Assembly: GCA_963717385.1 (NCBI GenBank) | Contig: CAVQWE010000026.1 | Coordinates: 1-64,000 of the forward strand | Reading direction: 5' to 3' | Source: Sva-07 sp963717385 | Lineage (GTDB): Bacteria > Actinomycetota > Acidimicrobiia > Acidimicrobiales > Ilumatobacteraceae | DNA length: 64,000 nt | Part shown: in pieces, positions 46,246-55,203 of the stretch | Layout: each line of letters opens with the position of its first letter | Position numbering within the stretch: the stretch's first letter is position 1 | Program-made: the position numbers and the translations under genes | The notes under the pieces: model-generated | The model's database searches: none | Told to the model about the DNA's origin: nothing | What the model saw: only the letters and a program-made list of their open reading frames with translations

Positions 46246-47796
46246 TCAGCGGTGGGATCGGTACCAGGCGATGAGGGCGTTGGTCGACGCATCGTGAGCG
46301 CTGGGTGTGGCGTCGCCGGTGAGTTCTGGGGTGATCTGGTTGGCGAGCTCCTTGCCGAGCTCGACACCCCACTGGTCGTAGCTGTTGACACCCCAGATCG
46401 TTCCCTGGACGTGCACGACGTGTTCGTACAGCGCGATCAGTTGACCGAGCACCGAGGGGGTGAGCTGATCGGCGAGGATCACGGTGTTGGGCCGATTGCC
46501 GTCGAACTGGCGATAGGGCTCGTCCGGCGATGCGTCGCGACCGAACGCCAACGCCTCGGACTGCGCGAAGAGGTTCGCCATCAACAGGTCGTGATGCTCG
46601 CGGTACGGGTGGTGCGGAGTCGCGAAACCGATGAAGTCGACGGGCACGATGTGGGTGCCCTGGTGGAGCAGTTGGTAGAAGGCGTGCTGGCCATTGGTGC
46701 CGGGCTCGCCCCACACGATCGGGCCGGTCTCGCCCACCACGGCCGACCCGTCGAGGCGGATCGACTTGCCGTTCGACTCCATGTCGAGCTGTTGCAGATA
46801 CGCCGGGAACCGGCCCAACTCCTCCGCGTACGGCAGCACGGCCTTGGTGTCGAAACCGAGCCCGTTGGCGTACCAGACCCCCAGCAGCGCCATGATCACC
46901 GGAGCGTTCTCGGCGAGCGGTGCGGTGCGGAAGTGCTCGTCGACCAGATGGAACCCCTGGAGGAACTCGGCGAAACGATCGGGGCCGATTGCGATCATGA
47001 GTGCCAACCCGATCGCGGAATCGACCGAGTAGCGACCACCCACCCAGTCCCAGAATCCGAACATGTTGACGGTGTCGATGCCGAACTCGGCGACCCGCTC
47101 GGCGTTGGTCGACACGGCGACGAAGTGGTCGGCAACGGCGGCCTCACCGAGCGCGTCGACCAGCCAGGCACGCGCGGTGCGGGCGTTGGTGAGTGTCTCG
47201 ATCGTGCCGAACGTCTTCGAGGCGATCACGAACAGCGTGGAGGCCGGGTCGGAGTCGGCGAGCACGGCGGCGATGTCGGCACCGTCGACGTTCGACACGA
47301 ACGAGCAGCGGATCCGTTCGTGGCGATAGGCATCGAGCGCCCGGTAGGCCATCGCCGGACCGAGGTCCGACCCGCCGATACCGATGTTGACCACGTGGGT
47401 GATCCGGTCGTCGGCGCGCACACGGTCGGCGAATGCACCCATCTGGGCGAGTACGTCGTGCACACCAGGAATCACGTCGGCGCCATCGACCATCATCACC
47501 GAGCCCGCCGGTGCTCGCAGCGCGACGTGCATCACGGCACGATCTTCGGTGACGTTCACGTGTTCGCCTGCGAACATCGCATCTCGACGAGCCTCGACAC
47601 CCGACCGTTCGGCCAGGTCCAACAGCGCTGCCAGCACCATGTCGTCGACGCGATGCTTCGAGTAGTCGATGCGCAGATCTGCGACGTCGAGCACGTAACG
47701 CTCGGCGCGGCCCGGGTCACCGTCGAACAGCGTGCGCAGCGGTGCGGGGCGGGGAATTTCGGCAAGGAACGAGAGGAGATCGGCGGCAGTGTCCAT
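46246..47796 (-). CDS. pgi: Glucose-6-phosphate isomerase
   Basis: 516 aa; interconverts glucose-6-P and fructose-6-P. Signature segments VVNIGIGGSDLGPAMAYRAL, FVIASKTFGTIETLTNA, the catalytic Glu in VWGEPGTNGQHAFYQLLHQG and the Lys region NSYDQWGVELGKELANQI are present. ATG 47796 is used; GTG 47802 is two codons earlier. The 6-phosphogluconolactonase gene ends 11 bases upstream, so the two sit in one unit at the branch of glycolysis and the pentose phosphate pathway. Confidence 0.95.
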   Translation of the reverse strand: MDTAADLLSFLAEIPRPAPLRTLFDGDPGRAERYVLDVADLRIDYSKHRVDDMVLAALLDLAERSGVEARRDAMFAGEHVNVTEDRAVMHVALRAPAGSVMMVDGADVIPGVHDVLAQMGAFADRVRADDRITHVVNIGIGGSDLGPAMAYRALDAYRHERIRCSFVSNVDGADIAAVLADSDPASTLFVIASKTFGTIETLTNARTARAWLVDALGEAAVADHFVAVSTNAERVAEFGIDTVNMFGFWDWVGGRYSVDSAIGLALMIAIGPDRFAEFLQGFHLVDEHFRTAPLAENAPVIMALLGVWYANGLGFDTKAVLPYAEELGRFPAYLQQLDMESNGKSIRLDGSAVVGETGPIVWGEPGTNGQHAFYQLLHQGTHIVPVDFIGFATPHHPYREHHDLLMANLFAQSEALAFGRDASPDEPYRQFDGNRPNTVILADQLTPSVLGQLIALYEHVVHVQGTIWGVNSYDQWGVELGKELANQITPELTGDATPSAHDASTNALIAWYRSHR

Positions 47797-47807
47797 CGCC
47801 ACCGAAC

Positions 47808-48449
47808 CTATCGCGGCGACGGATCGGGCAGATCTCCTGCAGCAGCAGCATCGAGCGCCACCCAGGTGTTGGTGCGTCGAAGCCGGACAACCGGCAGCGC
47901 TGCGTCACCCAGCAGCCACCGCCGCACCACCGGAGCCTTCGACACGCCGAAGGTCAACATCAACCGGGCCCTGGCTGCGTTCACCACCGACGGCGTCAAG
48001 GTCATGCGACGAAAACCGTTGAACTCGCTGATCGCCTCGCACGCGAGTTCGCTGTCGACCACCGGGTCGCCGGGCGGCCACGACGCCGTGTGCCCGTCGT
48101 CGCCGAGGCCCAGGTGCACCACGTCGAATCGGTCGGGCAGCCCGGCGGCGTACCGCGCCGCTGCGGCATCGAGGTCGTCGTCGGTCACGGGCATCAGCTC
48201 GACCTGACACGGGAAGTCGACGAGCTGTTCGGCGTTGCGTTCGGCGTGCCCGTCGGGTGCCACGCGCTCGTCGACCTGCCAGACCGTCACGTCGGCCCAT
48301 GGCACGTCCTGGGTCAGCAACACCTCGAACATCGGCGGTGCCGACCCCCCGCCGCTGACCGCCACGCTGGCCTGGCCACGCCGGCGCACGGCATCACGAA
48401 GGCGTCGAGCCAGCCACCGCCCGGCATCGGCGGCTGGGTCGTCGGTCAT
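47808..48449 (-). CDS. pgl: 6-phosphogluconolactonase
   Basis: 213 aa, NagB/RpiA-like fold; hydrolyses 6-phosphogluconolactone in the oxidative pentose phosphate pathway. ASVAVSGGGSAPPMFEVL, VWQVDERVAPDGHAERN and HLGLGDDGHTASWPPGDP (catalytic His) are diagnostic. ATG 48449 is chosen; GTG 48461 is an alternative. No zwf, tkt or opcA lies beside it here; only pgi follows. Confidence 0.92.
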   Translation of the reverse strand: MTDDPAADAGRWLARRLRDAVRRRGQASVAVSGGGSAPPMFEVLLTQDVPWADVTVWQVDERVAPDGHAERNAEQLVDFPCQVELMPVTDDDLDAAAARYAAGLPDRFDVVHLGLGDDGHTASWPPGDPVVDSELACEAISEFNGFRRMTLTPSVVNAARARLMLTFGVSKAPVVRRWLLGDAALPVVRLRRTNTWVALDAAAAGDLPDPSPR

Positions 48450-48527
48450 GCGGAGTTCCACGCACCCACGGTAGGTGACGGCGCCCGCCTGCCTGGACGC
48501 AACGATCGAGGCGTACCGTACGCAGCG

Positions 48528-49466
48528 ATGGCAGCGCCGGCCCACACCACACACACGAGGCCGGCGGCCCGATCGGTGCAGCGCGGCGTGCAGCTGGGAG
48601 TTGCGGCCTACCTGCTGTGGGGCTTCCTGACGATCTATTGGAAGCAGCTCAAGGCGTTCGACGCGTTCGAGCTGATCGCCTGGCGGATGTCGTGCGCCGG
48701 CGTCGTGATGGCGGTGATCGTGACCGTGCGACGAACCTGGCCGAACATCATCGCGGCGCTCCGTCACGGCCCGACCGTCCGGCGCCTCGTGATGGCGTCG
48801 ATCCTGCTGACGGTCAACTGGGGCAGTTACGTGTGGGCGGTCACCAACGACCGGGTGATCGAGACGGCCCTCGGGTACTTCATCGCGCCGCTCGCGACGA
48901 TGGCGATCGGTGTGTTCGTGCTGAAGGAAGAGCCGACGAAGGCGCAGCGGGTCGCCTTCGTGCTCGCTGCGGTCGCCGTGGTGATCCTCACGATCTCGTA
49001 CGGCCGACCGCCGTGGATCGCGTTGCTGATCGCTGGCACGTGGAGCCTCTACGGACTCGCCAAACGACGGGTGCCGCTCGGAGCGATCGACAGCCTCGCC
49101 GGCGAAACGTTCGTCCTGTTCGTGCCAGCGGTGCTCGGCGTGATCGCCTTCTCCACGGCATCGGGCAGTGTGGTGCAGTCGGCTGACACCGCCGAATGGA
49201 TCCTGGTCGCCGGCACCGGCGTGGTCACCGCCGTGCCCCTCATGCTGTTCGCCGCAGCTGCCCAATCGATTCCGTTCACGTTGCTCGGGCCGTTGAACCT
49301 GCTGGTTCCGGTGATCAATTTCGGGCTCGGCTGGCTGCTGTACGACGAGTCGGTACCGCTCGATCGCGTGATCGGTTTCACCTTCGTGTGGATGGCCTTG
49401 ATCGTCGTGATGTGGGACCGGGTGACCTCGCATCGTCGATCACTGCCTCCCGAACCGGTTGCATGA
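48528..49466 (+). CDS. rarD: RarD/EamA-family transporter
   Basis: 312 aa, ten predicted helices in two EamA repeats. RGVQLGVAAYLLWGFLTIYWKQL and ELIAWRMSCAGV at the N-terminus, and VTNDRVIETALGYFIAPLATM, are hallmarks of RarD (chloramphenicol-sensitive protein family). The export substrate is unknown. ATG 48528 (MAAPAHTTHTRP) adds a 20-residue cytoplasmic leader before the first helix. Divergent from pgl, 78 bases apart. Confidence 0.85.
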   Translation: MAAPAHTTHTRPAARSVQRGVQLGVAAYLLWGFLTIYWKQLKAFDAFELIAWRMSCAGVVMAVIVTVRRTWPNIIAALRHGPTVRRLVMASILLTVNWGSYVWAVTNDRVIETALGYFIAPLATMAIGVFVLKEEPTKAQRVAFVLAAVAVVILTISYGRPPWIALLIAGTWSLYGLAKRRVPLGAIDSLAGETFVLFVPAVLGVIAFSTASGSVVQSADTAEWILVAGTGVVTAVPLMLFAAAAQSIPFTLLGPLNLLVPVINFGLGWLLYDESVPLDRVIGFTFVWMALIVVMWDRVTSHRRSLPPEPVA

Positions 49467-49551
49467 GCCACCCCACCGGCCACGCGAACGCGTGCGCCGA
49501 GCGCCCAGCGGAGTCGCCGGTGCTGCGCCCAGCCTGCGCTACCGTCCGAAC

Positions 49552-49896
49552 ATGCGACGTCGACGTCTGAACATGCGCATGCCACGAGGTGCCGTCATGG
49601 CCTCGTTCGTCGTGATGGGCCTCGGGCTGACGGGATGTTTCACCACTACCGCCGACTTCGGCAACGACGCGGAGACCTTCATCGAGAGCGACCAGGGGCT
49701 ACGCGACGCGGTGTTCCCCGACTCCGATTCGAGCTTCACCGTCGCCACCTGCGTCGACCCCGAGAACCAGGACGAGGGAACCACGTTCCCCTGCACGGCC
49801 ACCGACAGCACAGGGGAGACGTGGGAATTCGAGATCGTGATCACGGGGTCGAACGGCTACGAGGTCAACATCGCTCGCCGACCACCTGGGGCGTGA
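49552..49896 (+). CDS. Small lipoprotein, DUF4333-like
   Basis: 114 aa. A basic N-terminus (MRRRRLNMRMPRG), hydrophobic stretch and lipobox VMGLGLTGCF precede a domain with two conserved cysteines, VATCVDPENQDEGTTFPCTAT, the DUF4333 pattern seen in actinobacterial surface lipoproteins. Function unknown. Two later in-frame ATGs exist; the first basic one (49552) suits a signal peptide best. Confidence 0.65.
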   Translation: MRRRRLNMRMPRGAVMASFVVMGLGLTGCFTTTADFGNDAETFIESDQGLRDAVFPDSDSSFTVATCVDPENQDEGTTFPCTATDSTGETWEFEIVITGSNGYEVNIARRPPGA

Positions 49897-49955
49897 CGCG
49901 GCAACGCCCGCCGGCGTGCGACCGGTCGCGGCGGCTGCTGACGTAACATTGCAAG

Positions 49956-51479
49956 ATGTATCGCAGCAGACTGCTGGCCCTTGTTCTGGCCGCAGCCGCT
50001 GGCATCAGTGCGTGTGCTGGTGACGTCGACGTCACCACCGAGCGGGCCGATCCGATACGCGTGCTCGACGTCGGCGAACCCACGCTCGGCGCTCCCCTCC
50101 CCGAGGAAGCCACGCCGGCCGACCCCGATGAGACGCCAGCACCGGCTCCCGCGGTGCCGTCGAGCACCGATGTCGACACCGAGGCCATCAACTTCGGCCC
50201 GAACAAGCCCCCGAGGGCCTACGACGACTTCCTCCTTGCCGTGATGACCGACCTCGACATCTGGTGGGCCGAGACGTATCCAGTGGTGTACGGCGAAGCA
50301 TTCGCCCCGCTCGAAGGCGATGTGTACGCCGCGTACCCAGACCGCCCCGACGACATCCCCGGCTGCGGAGCGCCCCGAACCACCTACGACGACGTGGCCC
50401 AATACGTCGCGTTCTACTGCGGTGTCGGCGATTTCATGGTGTACGACGACGGCGACGACGGCCTGCTCGCCGATCTGGCGCGCGAGTACGGCGCCGCCAC
50501 CATCGGCACCGTGCTGGCGCACGAGTTCGCCCACGCCATTCAGCTCCGCAACGGCGCGCTCGACCTGGCGCTGCCCACCATCGTCACCGAGCAGCAGGCC
50601 GACTGTTTCGCCGGGGCGTGGACCGGCCGTGCTGCTCGCGGCGAGGCAGCCACCGTGCAGTTCAGCGATGGCGACGTGCGCGCCGGCCTGATCGCCATGA
50701 CCAAGGTCAGCGATCCGGTCGGCATCGACCAGTTCGTCGCCGGCGGCCACGGCTCGGGTTTCGATCGGGTGGGTGCGTTCCAGGTGGGCTTCAACGAGGG
50801 CCCGGCGCGTTGCGCCGAACTGATCGACACTCCGCTCCCCCTGATGCCGAACGAATTCACCCCTGCCGACCTCGACAACGGCGGCAACGCGGCGTTCGGC
50901 TACGGCGAGAACGACCTGATCGGCTTCCTGCCCGAGGACCTCAACCGGTACTGGGTCGAAGAACTCGACATCGCGGGGCTCGACCCCGTCGAACTCGTCG
51001 TGCTCGGGTCAGCCGACGAGGCACGCTGCGGTGACATCCGAGGCGATCTGTCGCAGGGCGCTGCCTGGTGCGCAACGACCAACGAAGTGCTCTTCAACGA
51101 GCCGGTGGCCCTCGACCTGTATCGCCGCCTCGGCGACTTCGCTGTCGGCTACCTGCTCGGCACTGCGTGGAGCGAAGCGGCCCAAGACGCCCTCGGTTCC
51201 GACCTCACCGGCGAGCCTCGGGCGCTGCTGAACGACTGCCTCACGGGTGGCTGGGTCAAGACGGTGACACCGATCGACTTCGTCCTGCCGCAACCTCGCC
51301 TTGCCACACGCGTCGACGTGAGGATCTCGGCCGGAGACCTCGACGAAGCGATCCAGACCGTGCTGGTGCTCGGCGACGGCAGTGTCGACGACAATCTGAT
51401 CGGCAGCGCCTTCGAGAAGATCGACTCGTTCCGTACCGGCGTGATCGACGGCACCGACACCTGCCTCGCCCAGCTCTGA
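49956..51479 (+). CDS. Zinc metallopeptidase-like lipoprotein
   Basis: 507 aa. Lipobox LAAAAGISACAG, then a Pro/Ala/Asp-rich linker to about residue 80. The zinc motif LAHEFAHAIQ (His189, Glu190, His193) is followed by EQQADCFAGAW, whose Asp/Glu can be the third ligand: the layout of neutral zinc metallopeptidases (YpfJ-like). Several Cys (CGAPRTTYDD, AFYCGVGD, CAELID, CGDIRG, WCATT, LNDCLTGG) suggest disulfides outside the cell. The C-terminal 150 residues are helical and match nothing I know. Convergent with an alpha/beta hydrolase. Confidence 0.75.
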   Translation: MYRSRLLALVLAAAAGISACAGDVDVTTERADPIRVLDVGEPTLGAPLPEEATPADPDETPAPAPAVPSSTDVDTEAINFGPNKPPRAYDDFLLAVMTDLDIWWAETYPVVYGEAFAPLEGDVYAAYPDRPDDIPGCGAPRTTYDDVAQYVAFYCGVGDFMVYDDGDDGLLADLAREYGAATIGTVLAHEFAHAIQLRNGALDLALPTIVTEQQADCFAGAWTGRAARGEAATVQFSDGDVRAGLIAMTKVSDPVGIDQFVAGGHGSGFDRVGAFQVGFNEGPARCAELIDTPLPLMPNEFTPADLDNGGNAAFGYGENDLIGFLPEDLNRYWVEELDIAGLDPVELVVLGSADEARCGDIRGDLSQGAAWCATTNEVLFNEPVALDLYRRLGDFAVGYLLGTAWSEAAQDALGSDLTGEPRALLNDCLTGGWVKTVTPIDFVLPQPRLATRVDVRISAGDLDEAIQTVLVLGDGSVDDNLIGSAFEKIDSFRTGVIDGTDTCLAQL

Positions 51480-51487
51480 CGCACGTC

Positions 51488-51511
51488 CGGTGTCAGCGAT
51501 GTCGGACACCG
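51488..51511. terminator. Hairpin between convergent genes
   Basis: CGGTGTC / GACACCG, 7-bp perfect stem with a 10-base loop, in the 45 bases between the convergent metallopeptidase and alpha/beta hydrolase genes. Confidence 0.55.
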
Positions 51512-51524
51512 CCAAGCAACCGCG

Positions 51525-52493
51525 TCAGGTGATCGACGCGATGATCGCGGCGAGCTCGATCGGTCGATCGCCCTGCACGCTGTGGCCGGCTCCGTCGACC
51601 ACGTGGACCGCCACGTTCGGCTGCCGGCGTCGGGCCTCGGCGATGTCGTCGTCGTCGACCACCGGCGACAAGGATCCGCGCACGATGGCGAGCGGGCAGC
51701 CGATCGACCCGAAGTGGTCCCACAGTGGCGACAAGGGGTCGGCCGTTTCGTCGACGGTCGGTGCCGACGACTGATCGGTCTGGCGGGCGCGGGCGTGACT
51801 GCTGCGGTCGTAGCGCCACTGCCACGAACCGTCGGGTTCGCGCCGTGCGTTGTGGAGGATGCCGCGCCGGAGCGACGACTCGGATCGGGTCGGGTTGTGC
51901 TCGATGGTGCGAGCCAGCAGGTCGTCGAATCGTGCGAACTCCTGGGGCCCGTCGACGAAGTCGGTGATCGCCTTGGTCTTGGCTGCGTTGACACCTGGCG
52001 TGATGTCGACCATCACGAGCGCACGGACGAGCGACGGGTGACGAACGGCCAGCTCCATCGAGGTCAGGCCACCGAGCGACATACCGATCACGACCCGAGC
52101 CCGGGGGGCGTGAGCTGCAACCACCACGGCAACGTCGTCGGCGAGATTCATCGGGTTGTAGGCGCCGTCGGGGCGCCAGTCGGAATGGCCGTGCCCGGGC
52201 AGGTCGATCGCGAGCAGCGGGCGACCCAGCGCGAGCGCAACGGTGTCCCAGGTGTGGGCGTTCTGGGCGCCGCCATGGACGAGGACGAATTCGGGCTCGT
52301 CGGTCCCCCATCGCAGCGCGCTGACCGTGCGGGTTCCACCTGCGTCGTCGGCAACGGTCGTCTCGACCCGACGCACGGTTGGCGTGGTGTCGACGTCGAG
52401 ATCGAATTCGGCAATGTTCTCGCCGAACAGGCCGAATTCGTCGTAGGCATCGAGGTCATCGCTCACGTCGAGCACGTTGACACGAACCGTCAT
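51525..52493 (-). CDS. Alpha/beta hydrolase
   Basis: 322 aa. FVLVHGGAQNAHTWDTVAL is the oxyanion strand, VVIGMSLGGLTSMELA the nucleophile elbow (Ser), an Asp follows in IVRGSLSPVVDDDD and the His is in VDGAGHSVQGDRP. An N-terminal segment of some 50 residues precedes the fold. Esterase, lactonase or C-C hydrolase cannot be told apart. ATG 52493 (MTVRVNVLDVSDDLDAYDE) is the first good start after the hairpin at 52518. Confidence 0.85.
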   Translation of the reverse strand: MTVRVNVLDVSDDLDAYDEFGLFGENIAEFDLDVDTTPTVRRVETTVADDAGGTRTVSALRWGTDEPEFVLVHGGAQNAHTWDTVALALGRPLLAIDLPGHGHSDWRPDGAYNPMNLADDVAVVVAAHAPRARVVIGMSLGGLTSMELAVRHPSLVRALVMVDITPGVNAAKTKAITDFVDGPQEFARFDDLLARTIEHNPTRSESSLRRGILHNARREPDGSWQWRYDRSSHARARQTDQSSAPTVDETADPLSPLWDHFGSIGCPLAIVRGSLSPVVDDDDIAEARRRQPNVAVHVVDGAGHSVQGDRPIELAAIIASIT

Positions 52494-52517
52494 CGCTCGA
52501 CGAACCGGTGCGACGAT

Positions 52518-52532
52518 TGGTGTCAGACACCA
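52518..52532. terminator. Compact hairpin after the L,D-transpeptidase gene
   Basis: TGGTGTC-A-GACACCA, 7-bp perfect arms. It lies 11 bases beyond the stop at 52543, which supports that end for the transpeptidase gene over the later stop at 52523. Confidence 0.5.
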
Positions 52533-52542
52533 GCCGCGACAC

Positions 52543-53644
52543 TCAGGGATCGGTCGGGGTGGCGTCGTGGTGCGTGACCGTGGTGGTGGTCGTCGTGGTC
52601 GCTGGCGCCGGTGCCACGGGTGGTGGTCGCCGGCGCCACCGTCGTGGTGGTCGAGGGCGCCACGGTGGTGGTGGTCGAGGTGGTCGTGGAGTAGTCGGGA
52701 TCGATGCGGTTGAAGTACGGCAGCTGAGCACCGTAGAACTCGGGCTCTTGCACGCCATCGAACACGAACACCTGGTCGCCGTTGGCCGTGAGGTCCTGGA
52801 AGGTGGGTGACAGCGACAGCGGGATGCGGATGCATCCGTGCGATGCCGGGTACAGCGGCACGTTGAGCGCACCGTGCACGGCGATGCCGTAGTTGAAGTA
52901 CACCGGATCCCACATGCCGCCGAGCGAGCTCTGTCTGACACCTTCGATGCGACGTTCGAAGTTGAAGACACCGCCCGGGGTGATCGACCTGCCGCATTCG
53001 CCGCGCACGAGCGGTTCGTCACCAGGGTTGTTGTATTCGCCTGGGCTGATCGTGACCTCTTCGCACCAGTCTTCGTTGTCACCACTCGACATGTGGCTGA
53101 TGAACACCGGCTTGTCGTCGTGGAAGACGGCGATCACCTGCTCTTCGAGGTAGACCTCGGTGTGATTCTGGGTCGAGTTCGGCCGACGCGGCTGGATGGC
53201 GAACGGGTCCTGCAGATCGTCCCACATCTCGGCGGTGACCTGACCGGTGGGCGCGTCGAAGTCGACATCGAGCACGAGCTTCTCGTAGGCCCAGACCGAA
53301 CGGCGGGTCTCGTCGCCGAAGTATCCGTCGATCGGCCCGGGCCAGAACCCGAGATCGGTCAGACGCTGCTGGAGATCGACGACATCGTCGCCGGCCATGC
53401 CTTTGGCAAGGGTGCGGGTGAGTTGGGTCTTGATCACCGGACTCGACGTGGCAACCGACTCGATCACCGGTACCGACGACAGCGAAGAGAACACGACGCT
53501 GTCGCCGCTCGACGATGACGGACCGTCGTCTCCGCCGCCACCGAGCGCCACACCGGCCACCACGACGATGGCGAGGACACCCGCGGCCGCGGCAGCAGGC
53601 ATCCACTTCCGGGCTTCAGGGGAGAGGGGCAGACGATCGTTCAC
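52543..53644 (-). CDS. L,D-transpeptidase with peptidoglycan-binding domain (one frame break)
   Basis: 366 aa after removing one extra base near 52615; without it the protein would end at 52523 in odd sequence. One N-terminal TM (about 16-36, AAAAAGVLAIVVVAGVALGG) anchors it facing outwards. A PG_binding_1 domain (LAKGMAGDDVVDLQQRLTDLG, IDGYFGDETRRSV) precedes the YkuD catalytic domain with HGALNVPLYPASHGCIRIP (His and Cys). It would make 3-3 cross-links or attach proteins to peptidoglycan. The C-terminal tail is Thr/Val/Pro-rich, low complexity. Confidence 0.88.
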
Positions 53645-53774
53645 GAGGTGGCCGGCGAGGTGGCAGGGCCACCGTGCAGAGTTCGTCGAACTGCTCGACG
53701 AAGGGTACGGACGCTCAGACTACCAACGCCCTCTGTGCCGCTGGCCGCGGGCAAACACAGCAGCCGGACGTCGT

Positions 53775-54545
53775 TCAGCCGATGTTGACGACCGGCTCGA
53801 TGTTCTCGAGATCGCCACGCAGTTCCCACATCTCTCGCAGGATCGTGGTGATCACCGACGGCGAACTGAGCGTGGACACGCCGCGGGTGCGCGGGAAGTA
53901 GTCGACGCCGAATTGCAGCATCTCGTAGCCGAGCCGGGTGGCACGGATGACCAGTTCGGCGTCGATGAACGACCCCTCGCTGCGCAGCTCGACGTGGTCG
54001 AACACCCGTGCACGGCACAGCTTGAACGCGAAGTTGATGTCACGCGCCTTGACGTGGAACATGGTTCGGATCAGCAGGTTGTAGACGAAGGTGTACACCG
54101 AGCGCAGGTAGCCCTCACCGGTGCGATCGAATCGGTAGGCGCTGATGATGTCGACGTCGTACTCGCGCAACAGTCGCACCGCCCGTGGCAGTTCGGACAT
54201 GTCGAACGGGAGGTCGGCATCGGTGTAGAGGATCACATCGCCGGTGGCGGTGGCGAAACCGGTCTTGATGGCGCCGCCGAGCTTGCGGTTGCGTGGATGG
54301 TGCACCACCCGTACCCGAGGGTCGGTGGCGGCAATGTCGTCGGCGATCTCCGGTGTGCGGTCGGTGGATGCATCATCGACCACGATCAGTTCGTAGTCGC
54401 CGATGTCACCGCTGCGGATCAACTGTTCGCACGCCCGGCGCCCAGCGGTGAGCGCCCGTTCGATGTACTCCTGCTCGTTCCACATCGGATAGAAGATCGA
54501 CAGCTTCTCGAAGGGATCACCGAGCGTGGTGTCGACGAATGACAT
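53775..54545 (-). CDS. Glycosyltransferase family 2, polyprenyl-phosphate-type
   Basis: 256 aa GT-A glycosyltransferase. IFYPMWNEQEYIERAL at the N-terminus, the nucleotide-sugar Asp in LIVVDDASTDRTPEIA, and the DxD in VILYTDADLPFD are in order. The closest general type is dolichol/undecaprenyl-phosphate mannosyl- or glucosyltransferase: ARDINFAFKLCRARVF and EGSFIDAELVIRATRLGYEM. No C-terminal TM pair, so probably peripheral to the membrane. ATG 54545. The 130 bases to the transpeptidase gene hold nothing I can name. Confidence 0.85.
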   Translation of the reverse strand: MSFVDTTLGDPFEKLSIFYPMWNEQEYIERALTAGRRACEQLIRSGDIGDYELIVVDDASTDRTPEIADDIAATDPRVRVVHHPRNRKLGGAIKTGFATATGDVILYTDADLPFDMSELPRAVRLLREYDVDIISAYRFDRTGEGYLRSVYTFVYNLLIRTMFHVKARDINFAFKLCRARVFDHVELRSEGSFIDAELVIRATRLGYEMLQFGVDYFPRTRGVSTLSSPSVITTILREMWELRGDLENIEPVVNIG

Positions 54546-54648
54546 CGCAGCGAGGGTAGCTGGCGTCCGACCGGACGACCCGTCGCCGATCGAAGCGACT
54601 GCAGCTGTGCATCGCATGACGCCGTCGGTGGCCGTAGGGTTCGATCTC

Positions 54649-55192
54649 GTGCCGGAGCCCCTGACGCCCCCCGGTGGCGCACTGCCACCACCGAGTCCGC
54701 TGGGCCCCGAGCTGCACGCCGGCGAACAGGACTTCGATCACCGATCGCAACCGTCGCAACCGCCGCCACGGCCGATGGCACCCGCGACGCCAGCCTCGAG
54801 CGGGCGAGCTCACCCCTGCCTGGCGCACCATCGTGGTGACCACCTGGGTCGGTGTGTTCGTTGCGTACATGGCTGTCTGGAAGGCCAGCGAAGAGATCGG
54901 CATCGCCACGTGGTGGCTCGGACCACGGTCGGGCCCGCAACCGATACTGATCCGCCTGGTGCCGTTCATCGTTGCTGCGGTCTTCGCGGTCCTGGCGAGC
55001 TACAACGTTCGACGCATGCCGGTGATCGGCCTGATCGGGTCGATCGTGCTGGCAGGTATCGCCGTGCCCGACCTGTCTCGTTCGACTGGCCTCGCGATCA
55101 CCGAGTTCGCCATTGCCGCAGCGGCGCTCCTGGTGTCGGCGGCCTCGTTCACCGGCACCTATCGGGCACCGAGAACCGACCACGCCGGGTAG
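54649..55192 (+). CDS. Small membrane protein of unknown function (one frame break)
   Basis: 180 aa after removing one G from GGG at 54802-54804. A Pro/Ser/His-rich cytoplasmic N-terminus (PEPLTPPGGALPPPSPLG...) of about 55 residues, then four helices: TIVVTTWVGVFVAYMAVW, LIRLVPFIVAAVFAVLASY, VIGLIGSIVLAGIAV and ITEFAIAAAALLVSAASFTG. I do not recognise the family. GTG 54649 is used; ATG 54616 is in the same frame. Ends 11 bases before argG and may be co-transcribed with it. Confidence 0.5.
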
Positions 55193-55203
55193 CGTCGTCG
55201 GCC

